A stretch of DNA of 41,671 nt from Mucilaginibacter psychrotolerans (GTDB taxonomy: Bacteria; Bacteroidota; Bacteroidia; Sphingobacteriales; Sphingobacteriaceae). The notes below the pieces were generated by a model, which was not told where the DNA came from, did not search any database, and worked only from the letters and a program-made list of their open reading frames with translations. The stretch spans positions 1 to 41,671 of the forward strand of contig NZ_SOZE01000045.1 of the NCBI RefSeq assembly GCF_004519315.1, given 5' to 3'. Positions within the stretch are counted from its first letter, which is position 1. Each line of letters opens with the position of its first letter. A program made the translations under genes and the position numbers. This document shows, piece after piece, positions 1-9,156 of this stretch.

Positions 1-3000
1 TGGAGTGCCTACCGCTTCAATCTTGTTTTTTATGGTGGCTTCTAATGGTGAAAGTATTACCCATCCGCTATCTGGTTTAAAGCCCCTTTGCGTAGTAACT
101 GACTGTCTAATAAAATCGCTCATTTTTTCTAGGCTACTTAGGCTTTTATCGAGCAAGCAAGTATCAGTAGAACCAGCATACTTCTCGTTTTGCGCTACCA
201 GTATATTGGCATCAACCGTTGCTGAATCAAATACCTGATAGCCCCCAAAATCTACTAATAATAACGGATTAGTATGCTCTAAGAAAAATTTACGTGTGGC
301 TTCGCCATAATTAGCACGCATCCATTTATTGGAAGTGATATATCCAAAAAAGTAACCTGGCTTTAGCAAGCGTTGGGCTTGTTCATAAAACAAACAATAT
401 ATATCACCCGTACGGACGAACGTTTTGTAACCACATTTCTGCAATACATCCGCATCAGCACCCATTTTCTGCAGCTGTATATAAGGCGGGTTGCCTATAA
501 TAACCTCGAATCCTTCAAAATCACCTTGTTCATTGAGCACTTCCGGAAATTCAAACCGCCATTCAAATGCGCTTTTGTAAACCGTATTATCCTCTATTTC
601 TTTTATTTCAACTTCAATTTTATCAATACTTATATTTAATCGCCGCACCTCCAGGTCCATATCCTTTTGGCTGCGTTTCTGGCCAAATAAATCGAAATTG
701 GTTTGTGTCAGTGCCAAGTTACCGCGTAACTCTGATAGACGTTTGCGGCGAGGGTCGCGCCGACCTACAGTTTCGTGGAATTGATCTTTTATTTTTTTGA
801 TAAAATCTTTAAGCTCCTCTTTAGCCTTTTTATTCGGCTCTTCTTTATATGATTGCACAGCTGTTTGGTAATCCCAAACGCTGAATTTCTGTTTCCGGAA
901 AACTTCAGATAAATCTTCGGTCAGGGAATACTTGCTCAATAATGAGTTGCCTTGTTTGATGTTAATATCGATATTGGGTAGCGTCTCTAACTCCAAATAA
1001 TTGTCCGGTTTGTAGTAGGTATGTTTTAACAGTTCTATCCATAAACGTAGGCGGCAAATTTTTACCGAATTGGGATTTATATCCACGCCAAAAAGACAAT
1101 GCTCAATAATATGGCGTTTCTCCTCAAATAACGTGCTTTGGATGCGCTGCTCCGCCGGAGAAACAACATTGCCGATATCAGAAGAGGCAATGATAGTATA
1201 ATCGAAAAACTTCAAGGTATCGGGATATGTTACCACCAATTCGTCATTTGCGATGCTTACTTCCACTTCGGAAAGGCGGCTGCCAGCAACATCCGCCAAA
1301 ATGCCCAATTCCGATTTGATGATGATCAATTCATTCAGTGCGGAAACCAGGAAGTGGCCCGAACCTACGGCAGGGTCGGCAATTTTTATACTGTTAACAA
1401 GGGCGTTAAAATTGAGAATATCCTTTGTGTTCCGTTTGTCGCGCAAATAGTTTTTCAAATCCTCAGTACTTTCACATTCCCAATTGTATTCGTCGTTAAA
1501 TTTTTTAACAACAGCTCTCCTTATTGTCTCTTTGCAAAGGAAGGTAGTAATCGCTCCGGGAGTATAAATAGAACCATCCTTGTAACCGTTAATTTTTTCG
1601 AACACAAGGCCCAGCACAGCCGCGTTTATGATTGTTTTGTTTTCCTCCTGTACCTCTTCTTTACCTATCGACGCAAAATTGTACGCGTCCAAAAAGTCGA
1701 ACAGGTAGTGTAGGGTGTTTTTTTTCCCGGTATTCTTAATGTTGGTGCCCTTATTAAGTACTGTATTTGCGTAAAGCTCAATATCTAAATTATCATCCAG
1801 GCTATTAACCTTTATGGTAAATTCTTCCAAGTCCGAAAATTCAAATAACGAGCTGTTAAGATATGGGATATGCTTGTACTTGCTTTGTATATTGGCATTG
1901 CGTTGTACGGGCTGTTTGGCCAATACCTGGAAGAATAATTTGTAAAGTTCATCGTAGTCGTTTACCACTTGCTGGTTAAGAAAACGGTACTTGCGGTCGC
2001 CTTTATGATATTTAATTAATTGGGCTTCAAGTAGTTTTAAAAATAATATCCGGTTCACCCAGGTAATGCATAATTCTAAAGCAGCGTTGAATAACTCATC
2101 TTCGGCGGTATCGCCTTGCAAATGTATGGAGGGCACTTTACGAATGGCGTTCTCGAGATTTAGGATTTCAATAGTATTTTCTATTAAAGATGCGGGCTGC
2201 CGTTTTCCTTCGGGCAGTCGGCGTATAATTTTACGGCTGCCATCTTTAACCTCTTCCAATCCTATAATGTGAAGCAGTTCCGAAAAAAAGCCCTTGTTTA
2301 ATGAATTACTATCATTTAAAAATGGGAGCTTTAATAGATGTACAGGTGTAAAAAACTTGTACAGCGGTATTAAATCATTGTCTTTGGTATTATTTGCATC
2401 AAGTAGGGGCAGGTATTTCTTTAGGTTAAAATAAGTAAAGCTTATTTCTTTATCAAATAAATCTAAAAACGGCTTAGCGATTTCTTTATAAAAATGGTCG
2501 GTTGATGCGCTTACCTTTTGTTTATTATCCCACTCTTTATATGCTTTAAGCAACTGCTTATTTTCATTAAAAATGCGTTCGAAAACAGCCGCGTCAAAAA
2601 TAAACCACTCATATATATTGGTGATAACCAGGTGTGTAAGGGAGTTGTTTTTATCCTTGGAGCGTTCGCGTAAATAATACAAGATAAGCTCATGCATTGC
2701 CTTTGTGTTCAGATTGGTTTGGGTAACCATATCTGCTTTGTTGGTGGGGCGTTTAACTTCGAATAATACGCCGGATGGGGTGGCAGCTTCTTTGCCTAAA
2801 TGAATAACGAAATCTGTTTTGCCTTTGGTAGCAATAAGATAATCTGGATTATAGAAAGTATTCTTCATAAAATCCATCAAATGGATTTTAACGTTTTCTT
2901 CCGACTCCTTTTCATTAATAAGCCCCAGCATTAATTGCAGGTTCTTTTTGAAAAGGTCCAGGTCAACGCGTCGCGGGCTTATTAAGCGGTATGCCTTGTT

Positions 3001-3036
3001 TAAGGATGCCTTTAATTCTGCGATATCTATTGTCAT
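1..3036 (-). CDS. Type IIG-like restriction-modification enzyme (Eco57I-type methylase with N-terminal nuclease), partial
   Basis: This reading frame is open for 1012 codons and leaves the window at its left edge, so the C-terminus is missing. The ATG at 3036 is directly preceded by an in-frame TGA, which fixes the start. Residues about 60-100 carry a PD-(D/E)xK pattern: Asp75 in TDFVIHL, then Glu93-x-Lys95 in LFEVKRP, the usual N-terminal nuclease site of single-chain enzymes. The N6-adenine methylase core has motif I DPAVGSGHF starting at Asp554 and motif IV NPPY starting at Asn849. The target-recognition part would lie beyond the window. Such proteins cleave and methylate DNA with one polypeptide and need no separate R or S gene; none is seen here. 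A BREX PglX-type methylase is less likely because of the nuclease motif. The specificity cannot be read. Confidence 0.88.
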   Translation of the reverse strand, partial: MTIDIAELKASLNKAYRLISPRRVDLDLFKKNLQLMLGLINEKESEENVKIHLMDFMKNTFYNPDYLIATKGKTDFVIHLGKEAATPSGVLFEVKRPTNKADMVTQTNLNTKAMHELILYYLRERSKDKNNSLTHLVITNIYEWFIFDAAVFERIFNENKQLLKAYKEWDNKQKVSASTDHFYKEIAKPFLDLFDKEISFTYFNLKKYLPLLDANNTKDNDLIPLYKFFTPVHLLKLPFLNDSNSLNKGFFSELLHIIGLEEVKDGSRKIIRRLPEGKRQPASLIENTIEILNLENAIRKVPSIHLQGDTAEDELFNAALELCITWVNRILFLKLLEAQLIKYHKGDRKYRFLNQQVVNDYDELYKLFFQVLAKQPVQRNANIQSKYKHIPYLNSSLFEFSDLEEFTIKVNSLDDNLDIELYANTVLNKGTNIKNTGKKNTLHYLFDFLDAYNFASIGKEEVQEENKTIINAAVLGLVFEKINGYKDGSIYTPGAITTFLCKETIRRAVVKKFNDEYNWECESTEDLKNYLRDKRNTKDILNFNALVNSIKIADPAVGSGHFLVSALNELIIIKSELGILADVAGSRLSEVEVSIANDELVVTYPDTLKFFDYTIIASSDIGNVVSPAEQRIQSTLFEEKRHIIEHCLFGVDINPNSVKICRLRLWIELLKHTYYKPDNYLELETLPNIDINIKQGNSLLSKYSLTEDLSEVFRKQKFSVWDYQTAVQSYKEEPNKKAKEELKDFIKKIKDQFHETVGRRDPRRKRLSELRGNLALTQTNFDLFGQKRSQKDMDLEVRRLNISIDKIEVEIKEIEDNTVYKSAFEWRFEFPEVLNEQGDFEGFEVIIGNPPYIQLQKMGADADVLQKCGYKTFVRTGDIYCLFYEQAQRLLKPGYFFGYITSNKWMRANYGEATRKFFLEHTNPLLLVDFGGYQVFDSATVDANILVAQNEKYAGSTDTCLLDKSLSSLEKMSDFIRQSVTTQRGFKPDSGWVILSPLEATIKNKIEAVGTP

Positions 3037-3197
3037 TCAGGTTTAGTTAAATTAAATAAGGCGTTTAAGTTAGACAACTTTTTGTGTAAGTGCATAAAAT
3101 ATTATCTAATAAGATATGGTTAATTTTGATAAATCACCGCTACTTTGCAACTGGTTAGGCACGAGTGAGCCTCACAGGCGCCCTACGCTTCACACTT

Positions 3198-3241
3198 GCG
3201 CTTTGCATAAAAAAAATTTGCATTTTTTTTATGCAAAGCGC
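3198..3241. terminator. Long A/T-flanked hairpin downstream of the epimerase gene
   Basis: This is a perfect inverted repeat with 19-bp arms (GCGCTTTGCAT followed by eight A, and its complement) around a 6-nt loop. It sits 113 bp past the stop of the 2-epimerase gene, between it and the start of the restriction-modification gene, both on the minus strand. The A8/T8 tracts give a T-run on either strand, so it can serve as the terminator of the mannan operon. Nothing else was found in 3037-3353, apart from low-complexity intergenic sequence. Confidence 0.6.
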
Positions 3242-3353
3242 TTATAGCATTGCTTATGAGATTCCTCGTCGCCCCTTGCGCGCATGGCCCTTTCCGGCTC
3301 GCTCGAATGACAGGGTGGGTAAAGAAGACACTCCCTTAATCGCAAAAATCCGC

Positions 3354-4550
3354 TTAATCCCGGTTCAGACGCCTCATCACCTCCAAACAAGCCCTGCTAT
3401 TGTGATAGGGGCATTTCCAGAGGCCGGCTTTGTCTTCGGTAGCCATAACGCGGCCATCGGCGTAGATGCCCCAAAACCATTCGCCGTTTTTGGTATCGAG
3501 GATGTGTTGCTTTACGAAATCCCAGCTGCGGGTGGATAGCTGCAACCACTTTTCGTCGCCGGTGATTTGATAGGTATTGTAGAAGCCTACCATGGCTTCG
3601 GCCTGCGGCCACCAGTGTTTTTCTTTCACCAGGTGGCTTTGCGCTGGCTCGTATTCGTACCAAAGGCCGCCATCTTTGTCCAATCCTTCCAGGGCGGCTT
3701 CGGCTATTTGCACGCAGAGGAATTTTATTTGTTCGATGAGCTCAGCATGATGTATTGCCTCGGCAGCTTCCAGCAAAAGCCATGTGGCTTCAATATCGTG
3801 CCCGTAGGATACGGTATCAGATTTGGCGTTCCATTCCTCATCAAAAAACAGGATGAGGTGTTTGGTTTCCGCTTCAATAATGTAATCGATGAAGTTGCGC
3901 AACAGCACTTCTATCTGTATGCGCAAGCCTTCATCGGGCCAAACGGTATAAAGCGTGGTATAGGCCTCCAGTACGTGGAGGTGGGTGTTCATGCTCTTTT
4001 TCTCGTTGGCATCCTTGGCGCTCAGGCGCAAATCGGCAATAGGCTGCCAGTCGCGGGTAAAGGCCTCCAGGTAGCCGGTATGCCGGGTATCGTAACTCTT
4101 TTCTACTAAAAGGTGGTACAGTTTCCTGGCCTCTGCCAGTACTTCTTCGTCCTTGGTTGCTTTATAAAACTCGCTGAATGCATAAATGGTAAACGCAGAT
4201 GCATACACCTGCTTTTTGGTATCTAAAGGCTTGCCCTCATGGTCCACCGTCCAGTAAACGCCGCCGTATTCCTCATCAATAAAATACGTGCTGACGTACC
4301 GATAGGCAATTGCAGCCATTTCCAAATAGAGGGCATTTTTTGTTTTATTATAAGCTGCCGAAAAACTCCACAGGATGCGGGCATTCAATACCGAACCTTT
4401 GGGCGAACCGGGGATAACCTTATTGTCGTTATCTATCCGCCCAATAAAACCGCCGTACTCCTCATCCATTGTGTTATCTACCCAATAGGTGAGGATATTT
4501 TCCAGTTCCTGTTCCAGTTCTTTTTTATAATCGGCAAGTACTTTATTCAT
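3354..4550 (-). CDS. ce: Cellobiose/mannobiose 2-epimerase (AGE superfamily)
   Basis: The 398-residue cytoplasmic protein has the length and motifs of bacterial cellobiose 2-epimerases, (alpha/alpha)6-barrel enzymes that invert C2 of the reducing-end sugar of beta-1,4 disaccharides. The active-site histidines can be seen at His190 (NTHLH), His251 (SYGHDIEATW) and His383 (CPYHNSR). The aromatic motif HWWPQAEAM lies at 312-320. There is no signal peptide. It is the last gene of a same-strand set after an AraC regulator, a symporter and a GH130 phosphorylase. That order points to mannobiose as the real substrate: Man-beta-1,4-Man is epimerised to Man-beta-1,4-Glc, which the neighbouring GH130 enzyme then splits with phosphate. 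A gap of 257 bp filled with repeats separates it from GH130. A plain N-acylglucosamine 2-epimerase is the alternative, but the context argues against it. Confidence 0.9.
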   Translation of the reverse strand: MNKVLADYKKELEQELENILTYWVDNTMDEEYGGFIGRIDNDNKVIPGSPKGSVLNARILWSFSAAYNKTKNALYLEMAAIAYRYVSTYFIDEEYGGVYWTVDHEGKPLDTKKQVYASAFTIYAFSEFYKATKDEEVLAEARKLYHLLVEKSYDTRHTGYLEAFTRDWQPIADLRLSAKDANEKKSMNTHLHVLEAYTTLYTVWPDEGLRIQIEVLLRNFIDYIIEAETKHLILFFDEEWNAKSDTVSYGHDIEATWLLLEAAEAIHHAELIEQIKFLCVQIAEAALEGLDKDGGLWYEYEPAQSHLVKEKHWWPQAEAMVGFYNTYQITGDEKWLQLSTRSWDFVKQHILDTKNGEWFWGIYADGRVMATEDKAGLWKCPYHNSRACLEVMRRLNRD

Positions 4551-4591
4551 CCTTATTAAACTTCTCTTGTCAATTCAGCTACTGCTTGTTC

Positions 4592-4673
4592 AAGCGTCCA
4601 CGCTTAATATTTTTGAATCGTCACGGAAGCGTGGACGCTCCAAATGTGTTTCAGTCAAGTATGGACGCTTGAC
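4592..4673. repeat. Degenerate REP-like hairpins inside the mannan operon
   Basis: Three variants of the window's dispersed hairpin lie here: AAGCGTCCACGCTT at 4592-4605, a copy with one base lost from the right arm around 4625-4641, and GTCAAGTATGGACGCTTGAC at 4654-4673. The core GTCCAC/GTGGAC and the C:G version of the inner pair match the copies flanking the RAYT gene at 12.4 kb. They lie between the GH130 and epimerase genes, so they are transcribed with the operon and could act on mRNA stability; that role is inference. Confidence 0.65.
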
Positions 4674-4682
4674 CGGGCGAAG

Positions 4683-4778
4683 GAGCCCCCTCTAAATCTC
4701 CCCCGGTTGGGGAGACTTTAGCTTTGCGCCCGTTTTTCTTTTAAGTCCTCCCTACCGGGGAGGATTTAGGTGGGGCTT
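4683..4778. repeat. Imperfect 36-bp inverted repeat
   Basis: The left arm (about 4683-4718, containing CTCTAAATCTCCCC) and right arm (about 4743-4778, containing GGGGAGGATTTAGGTGGGG) are near-complementary, with a spacer of about 24 nt. The element would fold into a long hairpin between the GH130 and epimerase genes. Repeats of this kind are common intergenic elements in Sphingobacteriaceae genomes, which is recollection rather than something tested here. It may lower expression of the downstream epimerase. Confidence 0.6.
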
Positions 4779-4807
4779 CCGCTGGGAGGGAGTTTACTCT
4801 TATTCAA

Positions 4808-5992
4808 TTAAACCAGTTCCTTCAGCTTTTTATTGTTGTTGATGATGGTATTCAGCGTATCTACAGATGCTGCCGAACGCAGACCATCGGCAGGCGTATT
4901 GGTTACGTAATCGATAAGTTTATCTACCGTGGTAGTGGCCACGTGCATGCGTGTGTCTGATGATGCGTAGTAAATAAACACGCTGCCATCCTCATCCTTT
5001 ATCCAGCCATTGCAGAAAGCCACGTTGCTTACGTCGCCAATGCGTTCTGCGCCTTCGGGGGCTAAAAAGTACCCTGCGGGTTTGTGGGTTACTTTGGTCA
5101 GGTCCGTTAGATCGGTCATGAACATATATAGCGTATAGCGCAGGCCGGCGGCGGTATTGCGCACGCCATGTGCCAGGTGCAACCAGCCTTTATCCGTTTT
5201 GATAGGGGTGGGGCCCTGGCCGTTTTTGGCTTCGTAAACGGTGTGGTATTGTTTGTTATCGATGATGGTTTCCTCGTCTACCACGGCGTTCTCCATGCTA
5301 TCGCAAAGCCCGAAACCTATTCCACCGCCTTTGCCCGCGCTGATGAAGCCATCCTGCGGACGGGTGTACAGGGCGTATTCGCCATCTACAAACTCGGGGT
5401 GCAATACCACGTTGCGTTGTTGCGGCGAGTTGGTTTTTAAATCGGCCAGGCGTTCCCAGATAAGTAAATCTTTGGTGCGGGCAATGCCGCAGGCCGCAAT
5501 GGCCATGCTTTGGTCGTGCGCGGGCGCTGCCGGGTCGCGCCTTTCGGTGCAGAAGAGGCCGTATATCCAGCCATCCTCGTGCGCTGTGAGGCGCATATCG
5601 TACAGGTTGGTATCGGGTTCGTCGGTTTCGGGCATGGTGACGGGGTTTTCCCAAAAGGTAAAATGGCTTATCCCGTTAGGGCTTTCGGCCACCGCAAAGA
5701 AGGATTTGCGGTCGGCCCCTTCTACGCGCACCACCATCAGGTATTTTCCATTGAATTTAATGGCCCCGGCATTGAACGCCGCGTTGATGCCGAAGCGTTC
5801 CATCAGGTAGGGGTTGGTTTCGGGGTTCAAGTCATATTTCCAGGCTACGGGGGCATGCGCAGCGGTGAGCACCGGGTTTTTATACCGGTCGAAAACGCCG
5901 TTGCCCAAGCCGTCTATCTCGTTAGGCGTATCTATCAATTGCCGGTAGGCAGCATTCAGCTGCTCCAGCTTGTTCTTAAAGGCAGGGGTCAT
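4808..5992 (-). CDS. GH130 4-O-beta-D-mannosyl-D-glucose phosphorylase
   Basis: The 394-residue protein without signal peptide belongs to glycoside hydrolase family 130, five-bladed propeller enzymes that cleave beta-mannosides with phosphate. Length and sequence fit subfamily 1, the mannosylglucose phosphorylases, which give mannose-1-phosphate and glucose. Asp132 in NLYDMRL lines up with the proton-donor Asp131 known from the Bacteroides fragilis enzyme. Other family traits are FGINAAFNAGA (68-78) and FCTERRDP (147-154). It begins 15 bp after the symporter stop codon, so the two are certainly co-transcribed, and the 2-epimerase follows. Together they form the route mannobiose, then mannosylglucose, then Man-1-P plus glucose. 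A mannooligosaccharide phosphorylase (subfamily 2) is the alternative, but the epimerase neighbour favours the call given. Confidence 0.92.
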   Translation of the reverse strand: MTPAFKNKLEQLNAAYRQLIDTPNEIDGLGNGVFDRYKNPVLTAAHAPVAWKYDLNPETNPYLMERFGINAAFNAGAIKFNGKYLMVVRVEGADRKSFFAVAESPNGISHFTFWENPVTMPETDEPDTNLYDMRLTAHEDGWIYGLFCTERRDPAAPAHDQSMAIAACGIARTKDLLIWERLADLKTNSPQQRNVVLHPEFVDGEYALYTRPQDGFISAGKGGGIGFGLCDSMENAVVDEETIIDNKQYHTVYEAKNGQGPTPIKTDKGWLHLAHGVRNTAAGLRYTLYMFMTDLTDLTKVTHKPAGYFLAPEGAERIGDVSNVAFCNGWIKDEDGSVFIYYASSDTRMHVATTTVDKLIDYVTNTPADGLRSAASVDTLNTIINNNKKLKELV

Positions 5993-6007
5993 AAATATTT
6001 GTGTGTA

Positions 6008-7855
6008 TTAATATTCTTTTAGTTTGTTCCACCAGGTGCGTTTCAGTATCAGCATCATCACCGCCAAAATGGCTATGGTAATCAGCAGTGGCGAGTGTTG
6101 ACCCAGCACCAGGTACATGGGCAAAATCGTGAGGCAGCATTGGGCAATAGTACCGATGACCACATTGAACATATTGAGCTTGAAGTTTTTATTAGGTTGA
6201 AAGGACGGGTCGTTGGCCATGGCTATCTTTTTCACCGGGTCCCAAAAACCCCATGGGCGTACGTTGGTGTAGAAGGACTGCAAAACGGCAGCATCGGTAG
6301 GAGGCGCGGCGTAGGAACCACCGATGGATCCCGCCAGCGAAATTCCAAACAACACCGGGAACCAGTAAAGCAGGTCTCCTTCGGAGATAAAACCAAACTT
6401 CACCAGCAAAGAAAAAGCCATAGCTGCCAGAATGCCGGATAGCATTCCCCAGAAAAAACCGCTGGCATTAAACCGCCACCAATGCCATTTAAGTACGTTT
6501 GCTGCTATGTAGCCGCCATACAGGGCGGATACGATCCATTGCAGCACGCTGTTAATATCCTTTACGAAAAAGCCAAGGAAAACGCCCAAAGCCACCACAA
6601 CCACGCCCACCAGGTAGTTCATGCCGATGATTTTTTTGGTGGATGCTGCGGGGTTTACATATTTGATGTAAATATCGTTAACGATGTAAGCCTGTGCGGC
6701 ATTCATGGTGCCGCTGAAGGTGCTCATGAAGGCGCCCAGCAAACCGGCAAGCAACAGGCCCACCAGTCCAACCGGCAAAAAATTATTGATCACCGCAGGC
6801 AGTATGCGCTCGAAATCGATGCCACCTGCACCATCGGCCAGGTTCATCTGGTGATAGTAGATAAGGCCCAGGGCAGTCAGACTGATAATGAGCGTATAGC
6901 GGATAGGTAGCAAGATAACGCTAACGAAACCGTTCATTTTGCTGGCTTCCTCTGGCGAGCGGGTGCTCAGTATCTTCTGCATATCGTAGTTTGGCGCTGG
7001 GCCGGCCAATGCTGCGAAGAAGCCCTTGAAGGTCATCATCATAAAGAAATACGCAAACAGGGAGTAGCCGTCGCTCTTGATTTTCACGTTGACTTCTTTG
7101 ATAATGGTAGACCAATCCAGCCCCAGGTGTTTGCCGAAAAACGGTGTGTACCAGCCGTTGGGCACATTGAGTTTATGGTTAGCTATTTGTTCTGTAGCGA
7201 TAACGCCTATCCAGATACAGGCCACCGTCATGATGCCGTATTTTACCATATCGCCGGTTACGATGCTGTGCATACCGCCGATGATAGAGTAAAACATGGC
7301 AAACAGCGTAAAGATGATGCCGTAAACATGGGGCACGTATTGCGGCGCAACCTCAAAAGGGATGTAGCCTTTAATCAGATCCCAGGGGATGAATATTTGG
7401 ATGAATTTACCCAGCCCGATGAAGCCATAAGCCATAAAGCCCAGGCAGCTGAGCAATGCGAAGGCTATCACCACCAAATGGGAACTGGTTACGCCCGCGC
7501 CTGTTTTACCGAAGCGCGTTGCCAGCCATTCGGCACCGGTGGTGGCATTGGAGCGGCGCAGCCAGCGGGAGAGGTACATCATCAAAAACACCTGGTTGAA
7601 TACCGGCCACAGCCAGGGGATCCAGATACTCTTCATGCCGTACACGAAGCAGAGGCTCACCATCCACATGGTGCCGCTGATATCGAACATATCAGAAGCG
7701 TCGCTCAAACCAAGCTTATACCAGGGCAGCGATTTTCCACCCAGCATGTAGCTGTCCTTATTTTCGCGTGCTTTTTTGCGGTACCACAACCCGATGAAAA
7801 TGGTGCTGAGCAGGTACAGGACAATGATGGAAATATCAATCAGGGACAATCTCAT
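6008..7855 (-). CDS. Sodium:solute symporter, putative mannobiose transporter
   Basis: The 615-residue protein starts directly with a membrane helix (IDISIIVLYLLSTIFIGLWY) and shows about 13-14 hydrophobic segments, as in the SSS (sodium/glucose) family. YRKKARENKDSYMLGGKSLPWYK after the first helix is the typical SSS N-terminal signature. It is an inner-membrane protein. Its position 15 bp upstream of GH130, and the same gene order in the B. fragilis mannan cluster, suggest it brings mannobiose or another beta-mannoside into the cytoplasm with sodium. The substrate is inferred from context, since SSS members also carry glucose, sialic acid and other sugars. The AraC gene upstream, on the same strand, is the likely regulator. 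Confidence 0.9.
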   Translation of the reverse strand: MRLSLIDISIIVLYLLSTIFIGLWYRKKARENKDSYMLGGKSLPWYKLGLSDASDMFDISGTMWMVSLCFVYGMKSIWIPWLWPVFNQVFLMMYLSRWLRRSNATTGAEWLATRFGKTGAGVTSSHLVVIAFALLSCLGFMAYGFIGLGKFIQIFIPWDLIKGYIPFEVAPQYVPHVYGIIFTLFAMFYSIIGGMHSIVTGDMVKYGIMTVACIWIGVIATEQIANHKLNVPNGWYTPFFGKHLGLDWSTIIKEVNVKIKSDGYSLFAYFFMMMTFKGFFAALAGPAPNYDMQKILSTRSPEEASKMNGFVSVILLPIRYTLIISLTALGLIYYHQMNLADGAGGIDFERILPAVINNFLPVGLVGLLLAGLLGAFMSTFSGTMNAAQAYIVNDIYIKYVNPAASTKKIIGMNYLVGVVVVALGVFLGFFVKDINSVLQWIVSALYGGYIAANVLKWHWWRFNASGFFWGMLSGILAAMAFSLLVKFGFISEGDLLYWFPVLFGISLAGSIGGSYAAPPTDAAVLQSFYTNVRPWGFWDPVKKIAMANDPSFQPNKNFKLNMFNVVIGTIAQCCLTILPMYLVLGQHSPLLITIAILAVMMLILKRTWWNKLKEY

Positions 7856-7897
7856 TTATCAAAATTTATTTCACGGGAAAGCCAGGAATACCACAGA

Positions 7898-7933
7898 AAA
7901 TCAAAGAAAAACACCGATTTTACTCCGGTTTTT
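7898..7933. repeat. Left arm of an inverted repeat flanking the araC gene
   Basis: The segment reads AAAGAAAAACACCGATTTTA followed by CTCCGGTTTTT. Its complement reappears at 9157-9203, on the other side of the regulator gene, with an 11-nt insertion. The rest of 7856-8112 is AT-rich and holds no gene. It also has a possible minus-strand -7 box (reverse complement TATTTTTG, 7989-7996) for the symporter, but the expected -33 TTG is not at the right distance. Confidence 0.45.
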
Positions 7934-8112
7934 TAAGGTTTTCGGGGGTGTTTTTGGACTATTTCCGGTATGGGTAACTGGCTGGTACCAAAAATAGGCA
8001 CTTAGCCCACCCAACCCTAATACTATTTTAACCAAGTATTAGTTTATCACGACAAAATCCACGCAATACAGTAGCATCAATCTGCATATCTGCACATCTG
8101 AAATCTGCACAT

Positions 8113-8988
8113 CTAAATAAATACCCTGTTCCCTGTGTACGTTTCACGGAACTCTTTGGGGATGCAGAATTTCTTGCGTTTAAAGATGCGGTTGAAGTTG
8201 GAGATATTGTTGAACCCGCATTTATAGGCTATTTCGGCAATGGTGGTGGTGCTTTCGATGAGCATGCGCGAGGCATGGCCCAGGCGGATCTCGTTCAGGC
8301 TGTCTATAAACGTCTTACCCGTGCGCTTTTTGATGAAACGGCTGAAGGAAGCATCGGGCATGTTGGCTATTTTGGCTACTTCGGCGAGGGTTACCTGGGT
8401 GTGGTAGTTGGCGTTCATGAAATCGAATACCTTCTCTATGCGGCGGCTGTTATAGTTGAATTGCTCATTGGTGAAGCTGGCATCGGATAAAGTCTTCATA
8501 TTGCGACTGATGGAGAGATCGTGCAGGATGCTCATCAGCTCCAGTACCGAGTCGAAGCCGTTTTTCTTATCCAGCGACTGCAGCCTGCCCCGTATGGCGG
8601 CAATGGTTTCGGGCGGAAAGGTGATGCCGCGCTGCGATTTATCCAGCATGTTCTTTACGAAGCTCATCTGGTTGCGCCTCAGGAACTTATCGTCAAACAA
8701 ATCCTTATGGAACTGTATGGTAACCTCGGTAATGGCTTCGCTTTTGGCCTGGTGGGTAAACCAGGCGTGGTACAGGTTGGGGCCGATGAGTACTAGCTCC
8801 AGATCGTCTATCACCTCTATGCTGCCGCCTACCACGCGCTTTGCGCCTTTTGCATTGATGATGAGGTTCAGTTCATACTCCTCATGGTAATGCAAGGGGA
8901 AATCAAACCTGGTTTTTACCCTGCTGAAAATCGTAAAACAATCGCTTGGGGTGAGGGGGGTAATCTCACGCATTACATTGTTAGGCAT
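8113..8988 (-). CDS. AraC family transcriptional regulator of the mannan operon
   Basis: The 291-residue protein has an N-terminal cupin-like sensor domain (HYHEEYELNLI near residue 33, then a beta-rich stretch to about 130). A C-terminal AraC DNA-binding domain spans about 185-285 with two helix-turn-helix parts: VTLAEVAKIANMPDASFSRF and TTIAEIAYKCGFNNISNFNR. FKRKKFCIPKEFRE is the usual end of the domain. It lies upstream of the symporter-GH130-epimerase genes on the same strand with a 257-bp gap, so it probably has its own promoter and activates that operon when mannobiose or a derivative binds. The ligand is inferred from the neighbours only. Confidence 0.88.
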   Translation of the reverse strand: MPNNVMREITPLTPSDCFTIFSRVKTRFDFPLHYHEEYELNLIINAKGAKRVVGGSIEVIDDLELVLIGPNLYHAWFTHQAKSEAITEVTIQFHKDLFDDKFLRRNQMSFVKNMLDKSQRGITFPPETIAAIRGRLQSLDKKNGFDSVLELMSILHDLSISRNMKTLSDASFTNEQFNYNSRRIEKVFDFMNANYHTQVTLAEVAKIANMPDASFSRFIKKRTGKTFIDSLNEIRLGHASRMLIESTTTIAEIAYKCGFNNISNFNRIFKRKKFCIPKEFRETYTGNRVFI

Positions 8989-9156
8989 CTCAAAATCTAA
9001 TTGGTTTTTATCTGCATCGATACTGATACGAATTTAACACAATAATATCATATTGTTACCAAAATAGACAAAAAGTGGTGTATTTTAGCCCCTTTTTCAG
9101 TCGTTTTTGGGTCAAAAACCACCCAAAAACAGCCTGAAAATGCCCATTTTACCCCC

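Noticed and set aside
1138..1713. Plus-strand frame of 191 codons
   Set aside because: It is the antisense shadow of the restriction-modification gene, whose minus-strand frame shows clear motifs across the same bases.
7127..7936. Plus-strand frame of 269 codons
   Set aside because: It is antisense to the symporter gene and shows no domain or signal; the His/Ala-rich composition is typical of a shadow frame.
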